In this document: positions 21,756 through 33,809 of the stretch, in pieces
How the letters are laid out: every line of letters begins with the position of its first letter
Position numbering within the stretch: the first letter of the stretch is position 1
Assembly (NCBI GenBank): GCA_002633025.1
Contig: NMRB01000811.1
Location: forward strand, 80,351 to 144,350
DNA: 64,000 nt
Reading direction: 5' to 3'
From: Notospermus geniculatus
Lineage: Eukaryota > Nemertea > Pilidiophora > Heteronemertea > Lineidae
Notes under the pieces: model-generated
The model's input: the letters and a program-made list of their open reading frames with translations, nothing else
Database searches by the model: none
Told to the model about the DNA's origin: nothing
Translations under genes and position numbers: made by a program

Positions 21756-22288
21756 ATCACCATAGTGGCCTATAACGAACTTTGTCTTTGTGAGAAGACT
21801 TGTTCATATCGCGTTTATTGGGAAAATGAAAACGATTTCGCGAAATCTGTGTTGAGTTGAATCTGTGTTGAATTGGTCGAGTGTTTACGGAGCCGGAGGT
21901 AAAAACCCGGGGGTTGCACTGAAGAATTGGAACAGGGAGTATAGGCTATAGGAACGTATCGGAAAACCCTGAATGTAAGGTTGTTTATCAACTCGCTATA
22001 CACCAAAACCAATAACATGACCACACTTTACAACATGATCCTCTTCGTATGCGTTCCACTCCTTTGGAAACCAATAAGGCTTAAGTTGTGTTTCGGGGAT
22101 CTTAGTGGGCCTAAGGATTGGTTTGAGAACGAAACAACGAGGAGAAGATCACTCATATGTCATCAAAGTCTGGTGCATTCATCATCATCATCATCTCCAA
22201 GATGCTGCGTCTACATTGGGAACACTTTTCCAACATTCCTGAGCAACACGATCTTTTGACCCTGTATGTACATTGGCCAACAAATATA

Positions 22289-22507
22289 CAGTAAACTCGA
22301 GTTTAAACCACCGGTTCATTATGTTCATAAGCACACCCAAAGTAGGGTCAGTTTCACCCTAGGCCTTAAGCAACTATTCATTCCATCACGTGGTTGTGAT
22401 CGTACAAGCAATTCCAGCCATTCAGCGTAATAGTTGTTATGTTTTATTCACTCCCATTTCGATTGTGGGTGTGCTTATGAACCGGTGGTTTAAACTCGAG
22501 TTTACTG
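22289..22507. mobile_element. Tc1/mariner-type MITE (CAGTAAACTCGAG ends), copy 1
   Basis: The TIR CAGTAAACTCGAGTTTAAAC is perfect at both ends, with TA on each side. CAGT tips with a TA duplication fit Tc1/mariner. A second copy is at 26014-26242. Confidence 0.9.
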
Positions 22508-22658
22508 TACTAGTATTAACAACAACATTTGGACAACACACTGGAAAAAATCTATTCCACTGGACATACCAGACACCCTACTGGACACTAGACACCCTCT
22601 GTCAAACAAGGTGTTCTTCCTCTGAATTTTGGAAAAATGGTAAAAAAAGTTATCAATG

Positions 22659-22933
22659 CAGGGACGGATCCAGGGTTGACAGAAAGGGGGGGGGGCGAAG
22701 CTCGATGGTGGCGGCGGACAACGAATGCAAGAAGCCCAAAGGGGGGTCTGGGGGCCCTCCCCCATAAAAATTTGACAATTTACGTGCTTTAAGATGCATT
22801 TTCCTGGCATCTGAGAGCAAAATACTCAAATGTTTTATGTGATTGAATTTTTCTTGTTAAAAAAATCATTGCTCTGCCGAAAATAGGGGGGGGGGGCTTA
22901 CGTCCCTTCTGCCCCCCTCTGGATCCGTGCCTG
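22659..22933. mobile_element. hAT-like MITE with GGATCC termini (copy 2)
   Basis: The ends CAGGGACGGATCCAGG and GGATCCGTGCCTG are flanked by CAATG on both sides (22654-22658 and 22934-22938), a 5-bp target duplication. The positions 22940-23644 that follow hold no recognisable feature. Confidence 0.85.
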
Positions 22934-23795
22934 CAATGTATACATTTTTCTAGTTTTGTCTGAGAAGGAACGCCATGCAATCAGCTGAACCCTACAGCGG
23001 GCCACAGGGACATGCACCTTGTTTAAATTGGTAATCTACACGTCTGGGTTGAAAGTCAAGTGATCATCCGCTCTCAATTTTATCGACTTGCAATCGCAAA
23101 CAGATTTTATCTAAGACGGATGCTGAGGCTTTGTGCCTAGCCGATGCCGATGGAGGGGCATTATTTCCTCCACCGACTTTAGAGAATGAGAACGATTCTT
23201 CCTGGTTCATCGAGATAATCTTGCGGAAACCAAAAAACGTGACGAGACGCGAATAAAAAATCAGAGTGTGGCAGTCGTTACTGAAAAGGTATTCATGGGG
23301 ATGATTAAACCCGCCTCTTTCTGGGGATAGAGAGGCGGAGGGTTTTACCAGACGACATTATTACTGTAATAACCGCCGTTCCGGTGAGGATTGCAAGTCA
23401 TGATCGAATCCAGGTACCGCTTTCCGGAAGAATCGGATGGCTGAGGTATTCCAAAATATCAATTCGAGGGCAGACCACCGAATAAGGCTTTATTAGCTCT
23501 ATAGAGACAATATTGAGCGGATTATTGTAAAGATCGACGAACAGGAAATGTACCAACAGAAAAAAATGCGCTGTCAAAGTGAGTCGCCCGCTCCATCAGG
23601 TGGAGAGTGTCAATTGGGGATCGAACCCTCTGTAATATTTTTCGTCCCCCCCCCCCGTTTGCCAGTGCCTCCGAACAAAAGATTGACAGAATAAGCCGTG
23701 ACATGACAATGGGGGAGGCGCTGATAAACATGTCTCTCTGTTTTTGAATGTCTGGAAAACAACAAAGCGGCCTCGGGCATGGGAGGCATTCTCAT

Positions 23796-24267
23796 GCTGC
23801 ATTTCCACGAGGAGGGTGCGGGCGCGGAGGTGGAGGCAGGCGCGGGCGGAAAAATGGATTTAACGTACATGTATTTCCTTGTAGCCGTTTCCACGACGCG
23901 GGTAGCTATTTTTTCCGAATCAACATGGTATTGCATCATCATTTGCGTGATAAGAAATGATGAAACTTTACCGCAAACTTTACTTACCGGTACCCCAAAC
24001 CCAAACCCGCGCGAAAACGCCAGGAATCAACGTCTACATGAAGGAATGCAAGTCGACGTCCGCCGAACAATAGCCTGCTATTGTAAAGGTTATATTCGAA
24101 TGGTCATGGTGTCTACAGCCATACATTCTAATCTCTCACCGAACAATAAGACCGGGCTTTGATTCCAGAGGGACATTGATCCCTGTCACACCGGTATTCC
24201 CGCCCGTTTCGTGGGAATCCAACTCGCCTTCGCGCACGCCTCCGCACTCAGCTCGTGGAAATGCAGC
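23796..24267. mobile_element. GC-rich element upstream of gene copy B, 16-bp perfect TIR
   Basis: GCTGCATTTCCACGAG (23796-23811) and its exact complement CTCGTGGAAATGCAGC (24252-24267) bound the element. The interior differs from copy A: the GCACCC run and the long inner inverted pair are missing. Confidence 0.7.
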
Positions 24268-24443
24268 CTTCAGTCATTACACTGACCGTAGAGGTGACAG
24301 GCGCTTGCGACGTTTCCACTGAAAACTGTCTGAGGAAATATTTGGCCAGTTGCTCTCAATCTCTGCCGTCGAGGATTTTCTATGGCTACCAGAGTATAAT
24401 TTTCCTTTACTGAAGTTGATTTCAAACTATTTTCTCTTTTCAG

Positions 24444-25784
24444 ACAAACAGACGAAGGGAAAGGTGAAAGGAAACTAAGCGTCTAAGAAGGTTGGAAACG
24501 CGGTGGCAGGAGTGTACAATGGTTCATGTAATATACCTAGGGTTACTTGTGCTAATACTGGCCTCAGCCGTTCAGGGCTATCCGATTCAGTCTAATGAAA
24601 TGAAAATACTGGTGTCGAAACTCGGCGACCTGTCCAAGGGCGAGCCACAAAAGTCGTTGAACTCCCTACGAAATCATGCCCGATTTAGTAAGAACCATTT
24701 GCCACATTTTTCCGTTTTCTCTCGAAATGATGACTGGATGAACACGGCGGATGGCCGCCAAATCCTGCACGCAGTGCACTCTCTGTCTCGACCGGAGCAT
24801 CCAGCTAACCGCCAAGTACTCCTTGACCATATGCACCAGGCTTTAGACAGATTGAACAATTTGCAAAGTCATCGTGATCACTCACTTCTCACAAATCAGG
24901 TAAGCAATCGCCAAGAGAAAGATTCCGTTCATAATGGTCAAATAGAGATAAATGACGAAGATGAAAGTAACATTATCAGGCAACACAAGTTTGCGGAAAG
25001 GCGAACAGAACAAAATGGCCGCCTCATCGCTTATCGCACTAACAACAATACTGGGCATGAAAATGTCCCTAGGACCCACGCACCTTTACATGTGAGTCGC
25101 GGGGTCGTAAATCCGAAACCGGGAACGAACAAAGCTAAAAGCCAATTATTCGCTAATTTGTTTCGGGCGAAGACCATAGCAAGTAACGGTTTACCGGAAA
25201 AACAGAACCACAACTCCGTTCGTTATAACAATTACAAATCAGACCGCCAGAAAATTCCTGCGGAAATGCAACAACTGGGTTTTGCAGATACAAAGTCGAA
25301 AAATCATGAGTCTGAATTAGGTGGCCGTGGTCTACCTCATTCAAACCAGGCTGGAAAAATTACCGGTCAGGAAAATTCCGATCAAGTGGTACCGGTACAT
25401 ACTGAGGTGGAAGAATTTGAAAAGAATCCGGGTGTTCAGAAAGTGTTGCCCGCGGACGAAGCCGACAAGCTGGGACAATTCGTGATTCACGGTAGCCATC
25501 CACAACCGCAGTTGACGGGCGAGACTATCGTCCCGGGTTCAACTGACTACGGGTCAGTAATTTCCAGTGACAAATCATGGGGCGATGTCGTGGAAACCGG
25601 CAAACACGATTACTCTTGGGATGATTTCGGAGTAGACGCATATGGTCGAACTCACGGAGGCAGTTCAAGTCTTGGAACGCATGAAACGCTGCCCGAACCT
25701 ATTCCTCTTGATAATAGCGAGGGGAAAATTGGCGTAAGTAGGGTGCTTTCAAGTCAATCCTGCACCCAGCACGCTTGGTACTAA
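24444..25784 (+). CDS. Secreted acidic/hydrophilic protein, copy B (exon with start codon)
   Basis: The duplicate of the gene at 11418. It has the same acceptor (ends 24443), start (ATG at 24519), signal peptide and phase-0 donors (after 24899 and after 25733). Read through it gives 421 residues. Against copy A I count five amino-acid changes in the shared part (for example DHA to DHS and LGH to LGQ) and one in-frame 15-nt insertion (adding DAYGR) near the C-terminal end. No stop or frameshift has accumulated in either copy, so both are either very young or under constraint. Function unknown. Confidence 0.75.
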
Positions 25785-26013
25785 CAAGTTCCTTCCTAAT
25801 ACTATTTCCCCGATGTATCGGTCAGTTTAACCTTCAGATGTCAAATAAAAAAAACATTTCCAAGTGTACATGTATACATGTATGTATAATTATAAAACAT
25901 TTCCGGCGTTCATATACAGTAGTACCCGGCACGCTTGGTACTAACCAGTTCCCTTCTATAAAAAAATTCCGGGGTTCATACATGCCTGTAATTTGTGACC
26001 ACTTCTGAATATA

Positions 26014-26242
26014 CAGTAAACTCGAGTTTAAACCACCGGTTCATTATGTCCAAAAGCACACCCACAATCCGAAATGGGCGTGAATAAAACATAACAAGTA
26101 TTACACTGAATGGCTGGAATCGCCTGTCCAATCACAACCCCGTGACGGAATGGATAGCTGGTTAAGGCCTACGGTGAAACTGACCCTTCTGTGGGTGTGC
26201 TTATGGACATAATGAACCGGTGGTTTAAACTCGAGCTTACTG
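26014..26242. mobile_element. Tc1/mariner-type MITE (CAGTAAACTCGAG ends), copy 2
   Basis: Same family as 22289-22507, flanked by TA. It is absent at the matching place in copy A (near 12970), so it inserted after the duplication. Confidence 0.88.
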
Positions 26243-26619
26243 TATACAGAAGGGCAACTGGTAAAATACCCAAAATAAAAATGGTACGTAAAAATAACTC
26301 AAAATCATTTTTGGACAAAAAGTGAAAAAAACATAAGGCTTTTGTGTGAGGAAAAACTTGAATTGGGGATTTTTATCTTTGTTTTTTTTACTCAGGGATT
26401 TTTATCTATATTCATACTTAAAGAAACCATCGACATAATTAGCTGCATTGTCAAAGACCCATCTGGAGGATAAACTGGACCTTGTTAAAATGATGTTAGA
26501 ATAGATTAACACTTACATGTACTGTTCTTTACTGTTATACTTCACTAATGCACCTATTCTCCGAACAGACTAACAACAATTTCAATATAGGTAGTGTACT
26601 TTCCTATTTTACTAGTGCT

Positions 26620-27120
26620 CCTCTCCGACAACAAACTGTTCACAATATGGTGTAACAGTGTCTGTCTAGAGTAGATCTCACCCCACTTTTCACACTAATG
26701 TTCCTCTCTGACTCTAACTGCACACAATATGGCGTAACAGTGTCTGTCTAGAGTAAACTTCACCCCACTTTTCACACTAATGTTCCCCTCTGACTACTAA
26801 CTGCACACGATATGGCGTAACAGTGTCTAACTAGAGTACATGTAGATATCACCCCACTTTTCACACTAATGTTCCCCTCTGATTACTAACTGCACACAAT
26901 ATTGGCGTAACAATGTCTGTCTAGAGTAGATATCACCCCACTTTTCACACTAATGTTCCTCTGTGACTACTAACTGCACACAATATGGCGTAACAGTGTC
27001 TATCTAGAGTAGGTATCACCCCACTTTTCACACTAATGTTCTTCTCTGACTACTAACTGCACACAATATGGTGTAACAGTGTCTGTCTAGAGTAGATACC
27101 CCTCTTTTTCGCACAAATGC
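26620..27120. repeat. 83-bp minisatellite array (copy B)
   Basis: Six units of the same repeat as 13350-14770, fully assembled. Confidence 0.9.
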
Positions 27121-27326
27121 ACCCCTCGTCTGTCCAACAGCCTTGCCGCGAGGTATGGTCGCTGTTATGCTGCAGAACAAGTCAGTGTAGCGAAGACGAG
27201 GCCGAACGCGTGAATAGAGTGATGCAAAGTTTTTTTATTGCCAAAGCCATGTGAGCCAAACTTTACGTCAAAACGAGTTAATCTTTCAAGCAGATAGTTT
27301 CGTCCCTTCACCTGCCCTCTTTGAGT

Positions 27327-27554
27327 GTTCTCCGCATGGCCTTTTGTAAGGGTGGCCCACCCTACCTTGGCATTTTACCACCCTACCCTAGAAGTAGCCA
27401 CCCTACCTTACAGTCCAATTTTGTAATGGTTTTCTATTACACCACCCTACCTTAAATTGGTGACCACCCTATCTTAATTTGCAAAGTAATGGGAAAACCT
27501 GGAATTTCAAGGGTACCAACCTACATGTACCTTAAGAAATCCTGCGGAGAACGC
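27327..27554. mobile_element. MITE with GTTCTCCGCA ends, copy B only
   Basis: The ends GTTCTCCGCA and TGCGGAGAAC are complements, flanked by TGAGT-like words. The interior repeats CCACCCTACCTTA four to five times. Copy A lacks it (CCCTCTTTTTGTAC near 15205). Confidence 0.75.
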
Positions 27555-27812
27555 TGAGTCTTTTTGTACCTGTAATTCGATTTGCTTCGTAATAACGGGG
27601 TATAAATGAATTTGAGTCGGAAATCAATTGACGTATACTATGTTCTTCTTGTCGGCAAGTTTTTTTTACAAAGGATTGGAATCAAACGAACTGACTAATT
27701 ACAAAAGTACACTTCAGGCAATTTATGACAAGAGTATTTTACCGTCATGGTTACAGTCATATTACCAATATAGCTGAACGACCAGGCAAAAAAAGACTGT
27801 GATGGTAACATA

Positions 27813-27980
27813 TTGGGCCGAATTTATCTGATGAAGCTGATGCTCGCCAGACAAAGCCTCTGCTAATTCTTATAGGGAGTTGCTTGTTCTATGAAGCAAA
27901 TAAAGCGAAATTTTATAAATACCTCTTCAAGAGAAAGCCCAGAAAAAGCAAATGCTACTTTTTATGAATTCGGCCCATTG
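27813..27980. mobile_element. Truncated GGGCCGAATTTAT MITE, copy B
   Basis: Both ends match 15463-16022, but the middle is deleted: GAATTTA joins directly to TCTGATGAAGCTGATGC. No SINE is present. Confidence 0.8.
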
Positions 27981-28183
27981 TCTAAATGGTAATGATGGTA
28001 ACGTATTGTCTAAATAAAGCTAAGATGGATTCGAAAGAATAAGCCCCAGCTCGAACCTCATCAGTACAGGTTGTTGAATAGTTCAGGAGGAAATCAGGGC
28101 CCAATATTCATAAAACTTTGCTAGCATTGTTGCTTTAGTTGTGTATATTGGCCTGTACAACCTCGAGCACTTTTGCAAGTAAC

Positions 28184-28404
28184 TAAAGCCTGCCGCACAC
28201 TGGAGCTATCTGCTGAGCAAAAAGTCATTCGAGACCGTTTGCTCAGCAGATAGCTTTCGTGTGCGCGTAATTGCGGTGAGTTTTTTGCCTCGCGAGGCAG
28301 AAAGCTCGCGTGTGCGCGTATTTTTCGGTGAGTTATCTGCTGAGCAAACGGCCTCGAATGACTTTTTGCTCAGCAGATAGCTCCAGTGTGCGGCAGGCTT
28401 TAAA
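28184..28404. mobile_element. Hairpin MITE (GCCTGCCGCACACTGGAGC arms), copy B
   Basis: Near-identical to 16196-16409. Here the inner arm keeps CAGCAGATAGC where copy A has lost part of it. Confidence 0.85.
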
Positions 28405-29256
28405 GCCAAGCAAGTTTTTATAAATATGTACCCAGTCTAACAACTGGAGTAGAGTTATAAGGCGGGTATGACAAGTAATGCCCGTTGAGCAATTTTTAAA
28501 AAAAATATGCTTGATAGAGGCTTATACGCGGGATTTTACATTTAAGCCAAATAGGACCCCGTGTCTGAAACCCCCAAACATCGCATGGAAAATTTGTTCG
28601 TGTACAACGGCCATTATTCTTTGTGCAAGCAACACGTCCCGTCTGGATCCAGAATCGTCATTTTATCTCGATTACTTTGACTGACCTTTCAGACGCCCGG
28701 TGCCAACACTCCCTCATGGGCGAACCGAATCGTGGAATATAACACGATTCAGTGATAAACGGCAAATGCTTCTTTTCAGCATATACAGCGTTACATTGTT
28801 GCTCAGTCTCACCAAGAGACTATATTTCCCTCGCAATGAATGAACCCAATCTCGACCACACGCGGGTGTCTTGGCCGGGATGCGATAAGCAGTATCGTGA
28901 GTGCAGCCGTACCCTTGGGCCGAACTCGTATCGCGGGTCATGGAGTCATAACTCCGGCTGGTCTGGACGACAGCTCCGGGGACAGTCGGGTGTAGTAGGG
29001 GGGTTAAGACGTGCTCCCAGAATGACAACGATGACGAGAAGCACTTTAAGTCGCTGTCTTTTTGATGAAATGGCGGCTTTATTGGTCAAAGGCGTTCCTC
29101 AAACAAGGGGACAACCAACCAACCGTCAGCAGCCAGGACTTTTCCCGATTGCCGAGGTGTACCAGAGGAGAATGTCCTAGGGGTGCACGTCCGCTTTTAA
29201 CAGCCTGCTGTTGTATGGCTATGTTTGAATGGTGATGGTCTCTATAGCCATAAAAC

Positions 29257-29526
29257 GGAGGTTTAGAAATCAAACGATAAACGTAAACGTTAACGACAAC
29301 GTTACTAGTGAGGTTTCGCAAGCGCCCTGTTAGGCCATACGACAACGTTTGTCTATTGTTTGGGTATACCCACATAATAGATAAACGTCGTCGTAGGGCC
29401 TAAGCGGACGCTTGCGAAACCTCACTATTTTTGTACCGAAAATGCAATATAAGATCTGGTTAATGTGTAGAATGAAAAATAACATTGTCGTTAAGTTTAC
29501 CTTTATCGTTTGATTTCTAAACCTCC
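29257..29526. mobile_element. GGAGGTTTAGAAATC-family MITE with one nested element, copy B
   Basis: Matches 17276-17805 but lacks the TTAA-flanked insertion. It retains the 118-bp TA element at 29308-29425. Confidence 0.85.
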
Positions 29527-29714
29527 CTATTTTCTTTTCCCTCACTGAAAAATAAAACCGGACTTCCAGGGGGCCTAGATCCCTGTCACACCGGTCTCAG
29601 TTCGAAGGGCTGGTTTTCAGACAATCGGCTGGTTCAACACCGGTTGATCGCCTAGCTTGGGGAAAAATCCTAGCTGGTCAAGAAATACTCCCCGAAAGAG
29701 CACACCTCTTCTTA

Positions 29715-30241
29715 TTTGCGAGTTTTCGGAAACCTGACGAAATACGAAGTACGAAATACGAAATTCTACTTCAATTCCATGATCTATGTCATCCTGAGAA
29801 TCTCAGGTCATTACGGTCGTACCCTCCCTAATGAACCAAGCGCGAGTTGGGGAGCCGGTTGTGGAAGACCCTGGGTGCGAGGATGTGATCTATGTATTTG
29901 AGGAGGTATTGGTACCATAAAATATCCCTGCTGCCAGAGCGTCTTTTAGCATCATGTAAGACCGAGAGAGAGTTTTGGTGCACCTTTTTCCACTTCGTAG
30001 CTACGAAGCATCTTCGATAATCGAAGGCCGATCTGCTTTCCACTGCGTTACATCGCACATCACCCTTCGAGAAAGTGACCAGTCGGCGGCGTATCTTGGC
30101 ACCATGCCAACTTTACCGGTCGACCAATCATATGACACTTTATATCGGGTCTTCGGCTACCATCTCCAGAAATAGGTCATTGAAGTGAAGTCCAATTTCG
30201 CATTTCGCACTTCGTGTTTCGTCAGATTTGCGAAACCTCAC
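29715..30241. mobile_element. MITE with CGAAATCTGACGAAA-type ends, copy B only
   Basis: The left GTTTTCGGAAACCTGACGAAA and right TTTCGTCAGATTTGCGAAACC are TIRs, with runs of TACGAAATACGAAAT just inside. It interrupts CTTATTCTGGGGG, which is intact in copy A near 18000. Relatives: 43826-44223 and 63668-64000. Confidence 0.8.
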
Positions 30242-30769
30242 TATTCTGGGGGCAGTCTCGTAAACCAAACAATGGCATTACTTTTAATGTAATGACCTCA
30301 TGTTCTATACTCATACTCTAGACTTCGTCCTCCTAATGCGTTCCATTTTCACAGCACTCCGGGGACATTACTTTCAATGCGTTGAAATGAATGTACCAGT
30401 GTCTTATCTTAACCTCTAACCATTTCAAATCACGACTTTCCAGTGGTTTAGCGTTTTATCGATCGCTGTCCATTTTATTCGCGCCACCATCCCTTCCCAC
30501 ACAGACTTCCTGGTTATCAGTACCAGATGTTCCCACATGACGAGGTAGTTACGAAAATTGTTACAGCCTGCGTATAATTTTCCAAAGTTGTTTGCACCGG
30601 AAGTCGTGAAAACAGTCATTTGTACTGAGGGATATGGCATTATAAATCAAGCAATGGTGCGATTTGAGAGAAAAGTGCACTTATTCCAGGAATCCGTTAA
30701 AAAGCTTAGGCATAGGGTCAACGTTTTCAGCCCCTTTAAGGTCTAGCCGAAGCAAAAAAGGTGTTTCTG

Positions 30770-31236
30770 AAAGTTTTTCAGTTCTCAGTTGACCGCTTCA
30801 CCCCAATTTACCACAGAGGGCGAAGTTGGTGTCCGTGCCCAACGACTTCCACGCCGAAGCACTCATGAATCAGCAGTTCATCTGACTTCTACTGAAAATT
30901 TTCAGGATAGACTGTGGTTAAAGCAGGCCCGTAGCTAGCATACACACAAGGTAGGCAAATGCCCCCTCCGGCAAATTGCGCAAAAAAAATTTTCAGCAAA
31001 ATCAAATGGGATAAAAGATCATTATTTTTCGTGTCTCAGAGTGCAGGAACTTGACCTCAAATAGCATCTCAGAACTTTTAATTTTCCAAATTTTTCTGGG
31101 GAGATCCCCAGACCCCCCCCCCCGCAAAACCGGCCCCTCCGGCGCCGAACGCAATGCCCACGGCGGTTGGAATCATCTGCTTGCCCTGTAAAGACAGTGT
31201 GAAGTCGGATGAAAACCTTTACCGCAGTTGATATGA
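30770..31236 (+). mobile_element. SINE tail (family 3) split by a hAT-like insertion
   Basis: The words TGAATCAGCAGTTCATCTGA, CTACTGAAAATTTTCAGGATAG and GTGAAGTCGGATGA match the tail of the SINE at 49493-49758. The body is cut at TAAAG by the element at 30924-31188. The Pol III head is missing. Confidence 0.65.
30924..31188. mobile_element. hAT-like element inserted in a SINE tail
   Basis: It begins CAGGCCCGTAGCTAGC and ends TTGCCCTG, flanked by TAAAG on both sides (30919-30923 and 31189-31193), a 5-bp target duplication. The internal C tract and AAAATTTT words resemble the GGATCC-ended MITEs. Confidence 0.75.
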
Positions 31237-31257
31237 GACAATAGACCCAAACTTTTA

Positions 31258-31395
31258 GGGCCGTATTCAAAAAGGATGATCATCGCCCGATTAAGACTTA
31301 GACGCGTGTAACTTCACTAAATGCACACACTTCCACCATGCATTTGATGAAGTTACACGCGTCTAAGTCTTAAACACCCTTTTTGAATACGGCCC
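31258..31395. mobile_element. 138-bp hairpin MITE (GGGCCGTATTCAAAAAGG ends)
   Basis: AGGGCCGTATTCAAAAAGG pairs with CCTTTTTGAATACGGCCCT, and AAGACTTAGACGCGTGTAAC pairs with its complement. The positions 31396-32635 that follow are low in structure, with no gene I can support. Confidence 0.85.
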
Positions 31396-32639
31396 TTTAG
31401 GGTGAGCTGACATTGATTGCGAATTTTCATATTGCTTCAATCCAGGCCCCTCTGAGAAAAGCAATAAAGACACCCCCAGTTGACTGTTTTTATGGTCCAA
31501 TGTGATCACTGTGCTTATAGACACAGAAAATGAGGAAAGTCCCAAGGATTACAGCTTAATTACATGTACATTACATAATCATAAACAAAGAAATTCACCA
31601 AACACGAAAAACAGGTACAATTTTCTTGGAGAAGAAGCATGTAAATGACACATTGAAGATGTGGCAACAATGTCACAAACCCATAGAACCTGGGGTGGCG
31701 AGGGTGTCCTGACATGCTTTTCATGTACACCATACACGCTCAGTACAAAAAGGACAACCAGAAGTAAACTTTTAGCACTAGACTATGTTTTACATTGTAA
31801 GTACATGTACGCCACACACGCCCCCATATAGCGATTTATGTATGGAAGGAAGGAAGGGAGTTACTTTAGTGTGTGCACCGTAAAAGACCCGTTTTTGACA
31901 TCACCATCGTAACCGCAAAGGATCATTTGAAACATAGCCTAGTCGTCGTCTCATCAGCTAATTTGAGATACATGGATAATTTGAGTGCAACAAATACGAA
32001 ATTTAATTAGATAAATGTATCCCAACTGCACGCCAGTTTGGCCCGCTTCTGAAAACCGGTTCAGAATAAAAGACTCAATTACACATGATTGATAAGGGGG
32101 TGGATATCATAGAGACGAAGGCCTTTGAAGAAAGGTAAAATGTACAGCCTTGGGCTAGGATATGCGGCGAAGTAATTTCTGAAGTAATTTAATGTAAGAG
32201 AACAGGTTCCAGTTTAATAATTGATTTATTTTAAACTGCTCATTCGTAGGTTGGTTTTTTCCGCACAGCGAATGCAACAGTAGGTTCCAAATCGTGTTGT
32301 TATTGAAGGCTTATCGTCCTATGTTTCTAACTTCCTGATGGTAGAGGTTTTTTCCCCACAAAGGTCGCCTTCCTGTTATAAAAAATAAGTCAAGTAAAAG
32401 CAAACTATTCTGCGATGTTTTTAGTCCTGAAATCTTTGTCGAACTTTCTTTTTATAGAAAACTGCTTTTTGTTGCTTCCTCAAATCCGCTTCCCTCAATC
32501 CCGAACTTCTGCCGTATAAGAATTTTAACAATTATTTCATTTTCATCTTCGTATTCAGATACTGGTGTGCATGTATTATATTCCACCCCAAACATATTTG
32601 TATGAAATCTCTTTGAAAAAGAAACCAATCATCCTGAAG

Positions 32640-32886
32640 ATAATAAGCAAGAAGTCAATCTCCAGAATTCACGAATTTTCGACCCCAACCAGGGTCTTTT
32701 TCAAGTGGAACTTTACAATCTGAAACTCTAGAAAAGACTCTTTTCTAGAGTCTTTTCTAGAGTCTTTTCTAGAGTTTTTTAAAGAGTCTTTTCTAGAGTT
32801 TCAGATTGTAAAGTTCCACTTGAAAAAGACCCCGGTTGGGGTCGAAAATTCGTGAATTCTGGAGATTGACTTCTTGCTTATTATCA
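32640..32886. repeat. Long near-perfect palindrome with two hammerhead-like cores
   Basis: The arms from GATAATAAGCAAGAAGTCAA to its complement pair over about 100 bp. Each arm carries GACCCC...GGGGTC followed by GAAAATTCGTGAATTCTGGA. The centre (32734-32800) is a four-to-five-fold repeat of CTTTTCTAGAGT. The relative at 54425-54630 has a far shorter centre. Confidence 0.85.
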
Positions 32887-33205
32887 TTTTGTGTGTCAAT
32901 TTTGTGCTATTCTGTATCTTGAATCATCCTGAAGATGTAGTACGTTTGTATTCATTCGTCTGTCAAAGTTAATCCATCGATTGAGAGATGGTACATGTAA
33001 CACATGGATGGTTTAAATCACGCTCTGCGTTTGTCGTATTGTACTGTATAATTGTATTTGTGAAGTCCTCAAATAAACTAAGGTAGAGGTACATTAGGCC
33101 AATTAGGCAAATTACTATGCTTGTACGAATAAACACACATGTATTGACAATAAAGCTCAGCATCAGCATATAGGGAGTAAGCCCCATGGAACACAAACAG
33201 CAAGG

Positions 33206-33297
33206 ACGTTATAACGTTAAGTTATAACGTTGGAATAAGCTCCACCTCCCTTATTCCACCTTTATGCATACGGGCCCAGGAGGCCGTATGCATAAAA
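33206..33297. repeat. Two adjacent short hairpins
   Basis: ACGTTATAAC-GTTAA-GTTATAACGT (33206-33230) and TTTATGCATACGG...CCGTATGCATAAA (33261-33273 with 33285-33297) are perfect stems. Confidence 0.8.
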
Positions 33298-33299
33298 CA

Positions 33300-33809
33300 T
33301 TTTAAAGTCCTAGTTTCATCAAAAAATTGGCTACACAGATTATTACTGAAGTGTATAGAACACATAATAGACATATTTTGCTTTTTGGAGATATTGAGAA
33401 ATATGTGTGTGAAAATGCCAGTGCTATTTTCCGAACAGTGAGGAGTCAAAAATGCTAATTTATGCGTATGTCATTGCAGGGATAAATGAAATCAAATCTG
33501 AACCATCCAGTTTGGAGATAAAGTTCATTTTCTTTGACATATTCACTAATTGACAAATTTCTGACTCATTAGTTCACATGAATAGTTGAGCGTAAGTCCA
33601 TTACAGCACTAAAATGCATGCTCATTATGCAAATTCCTGCAATGACGTCATCTAATTAGGCAGAACATCCTCCTCTGACTAAATCCATGAAATATGTTAT
33701 AACATTTTAACCAATTGGAATCTTTCAATGAAATAAAAAGCATCTTGATCAGCACAATATGCCATAACTTTCTAAACTTGTAAAAATTAGGCGAAACTAG
33801 GACTTTAAG
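33300..33809. mobile_element. ~510-bp TIR element (TTTAAAGTCCTAGTTTC ends)
   Basis: The left TTTAAAGTCCTAGTTTC and right GAAACTAGGACTTTAA are TIRs. The right half, read backward, resembles 47455-47850 and 54280-54400 (GCTGATCAAGGTGCTTTTTG, TTCATTGAAAAATTCCAA). It is non-coding. 33810-34229 has no supported feature. Confidence 0.7.

Larger units (their letters stand above)
23645..30752. repeat. Segmental duplication 1, copy B
   Basis: Collinear with 10635-18465. The left breakpoint is a C tract at 23645 that joins sequence unrelated to the Harbinger element. The right end is at GTCTAGCCGAAGC near 30752. Private insertions are at 26014-26242, 27327-27554 and 29715-30241. Confidence 0.9.
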
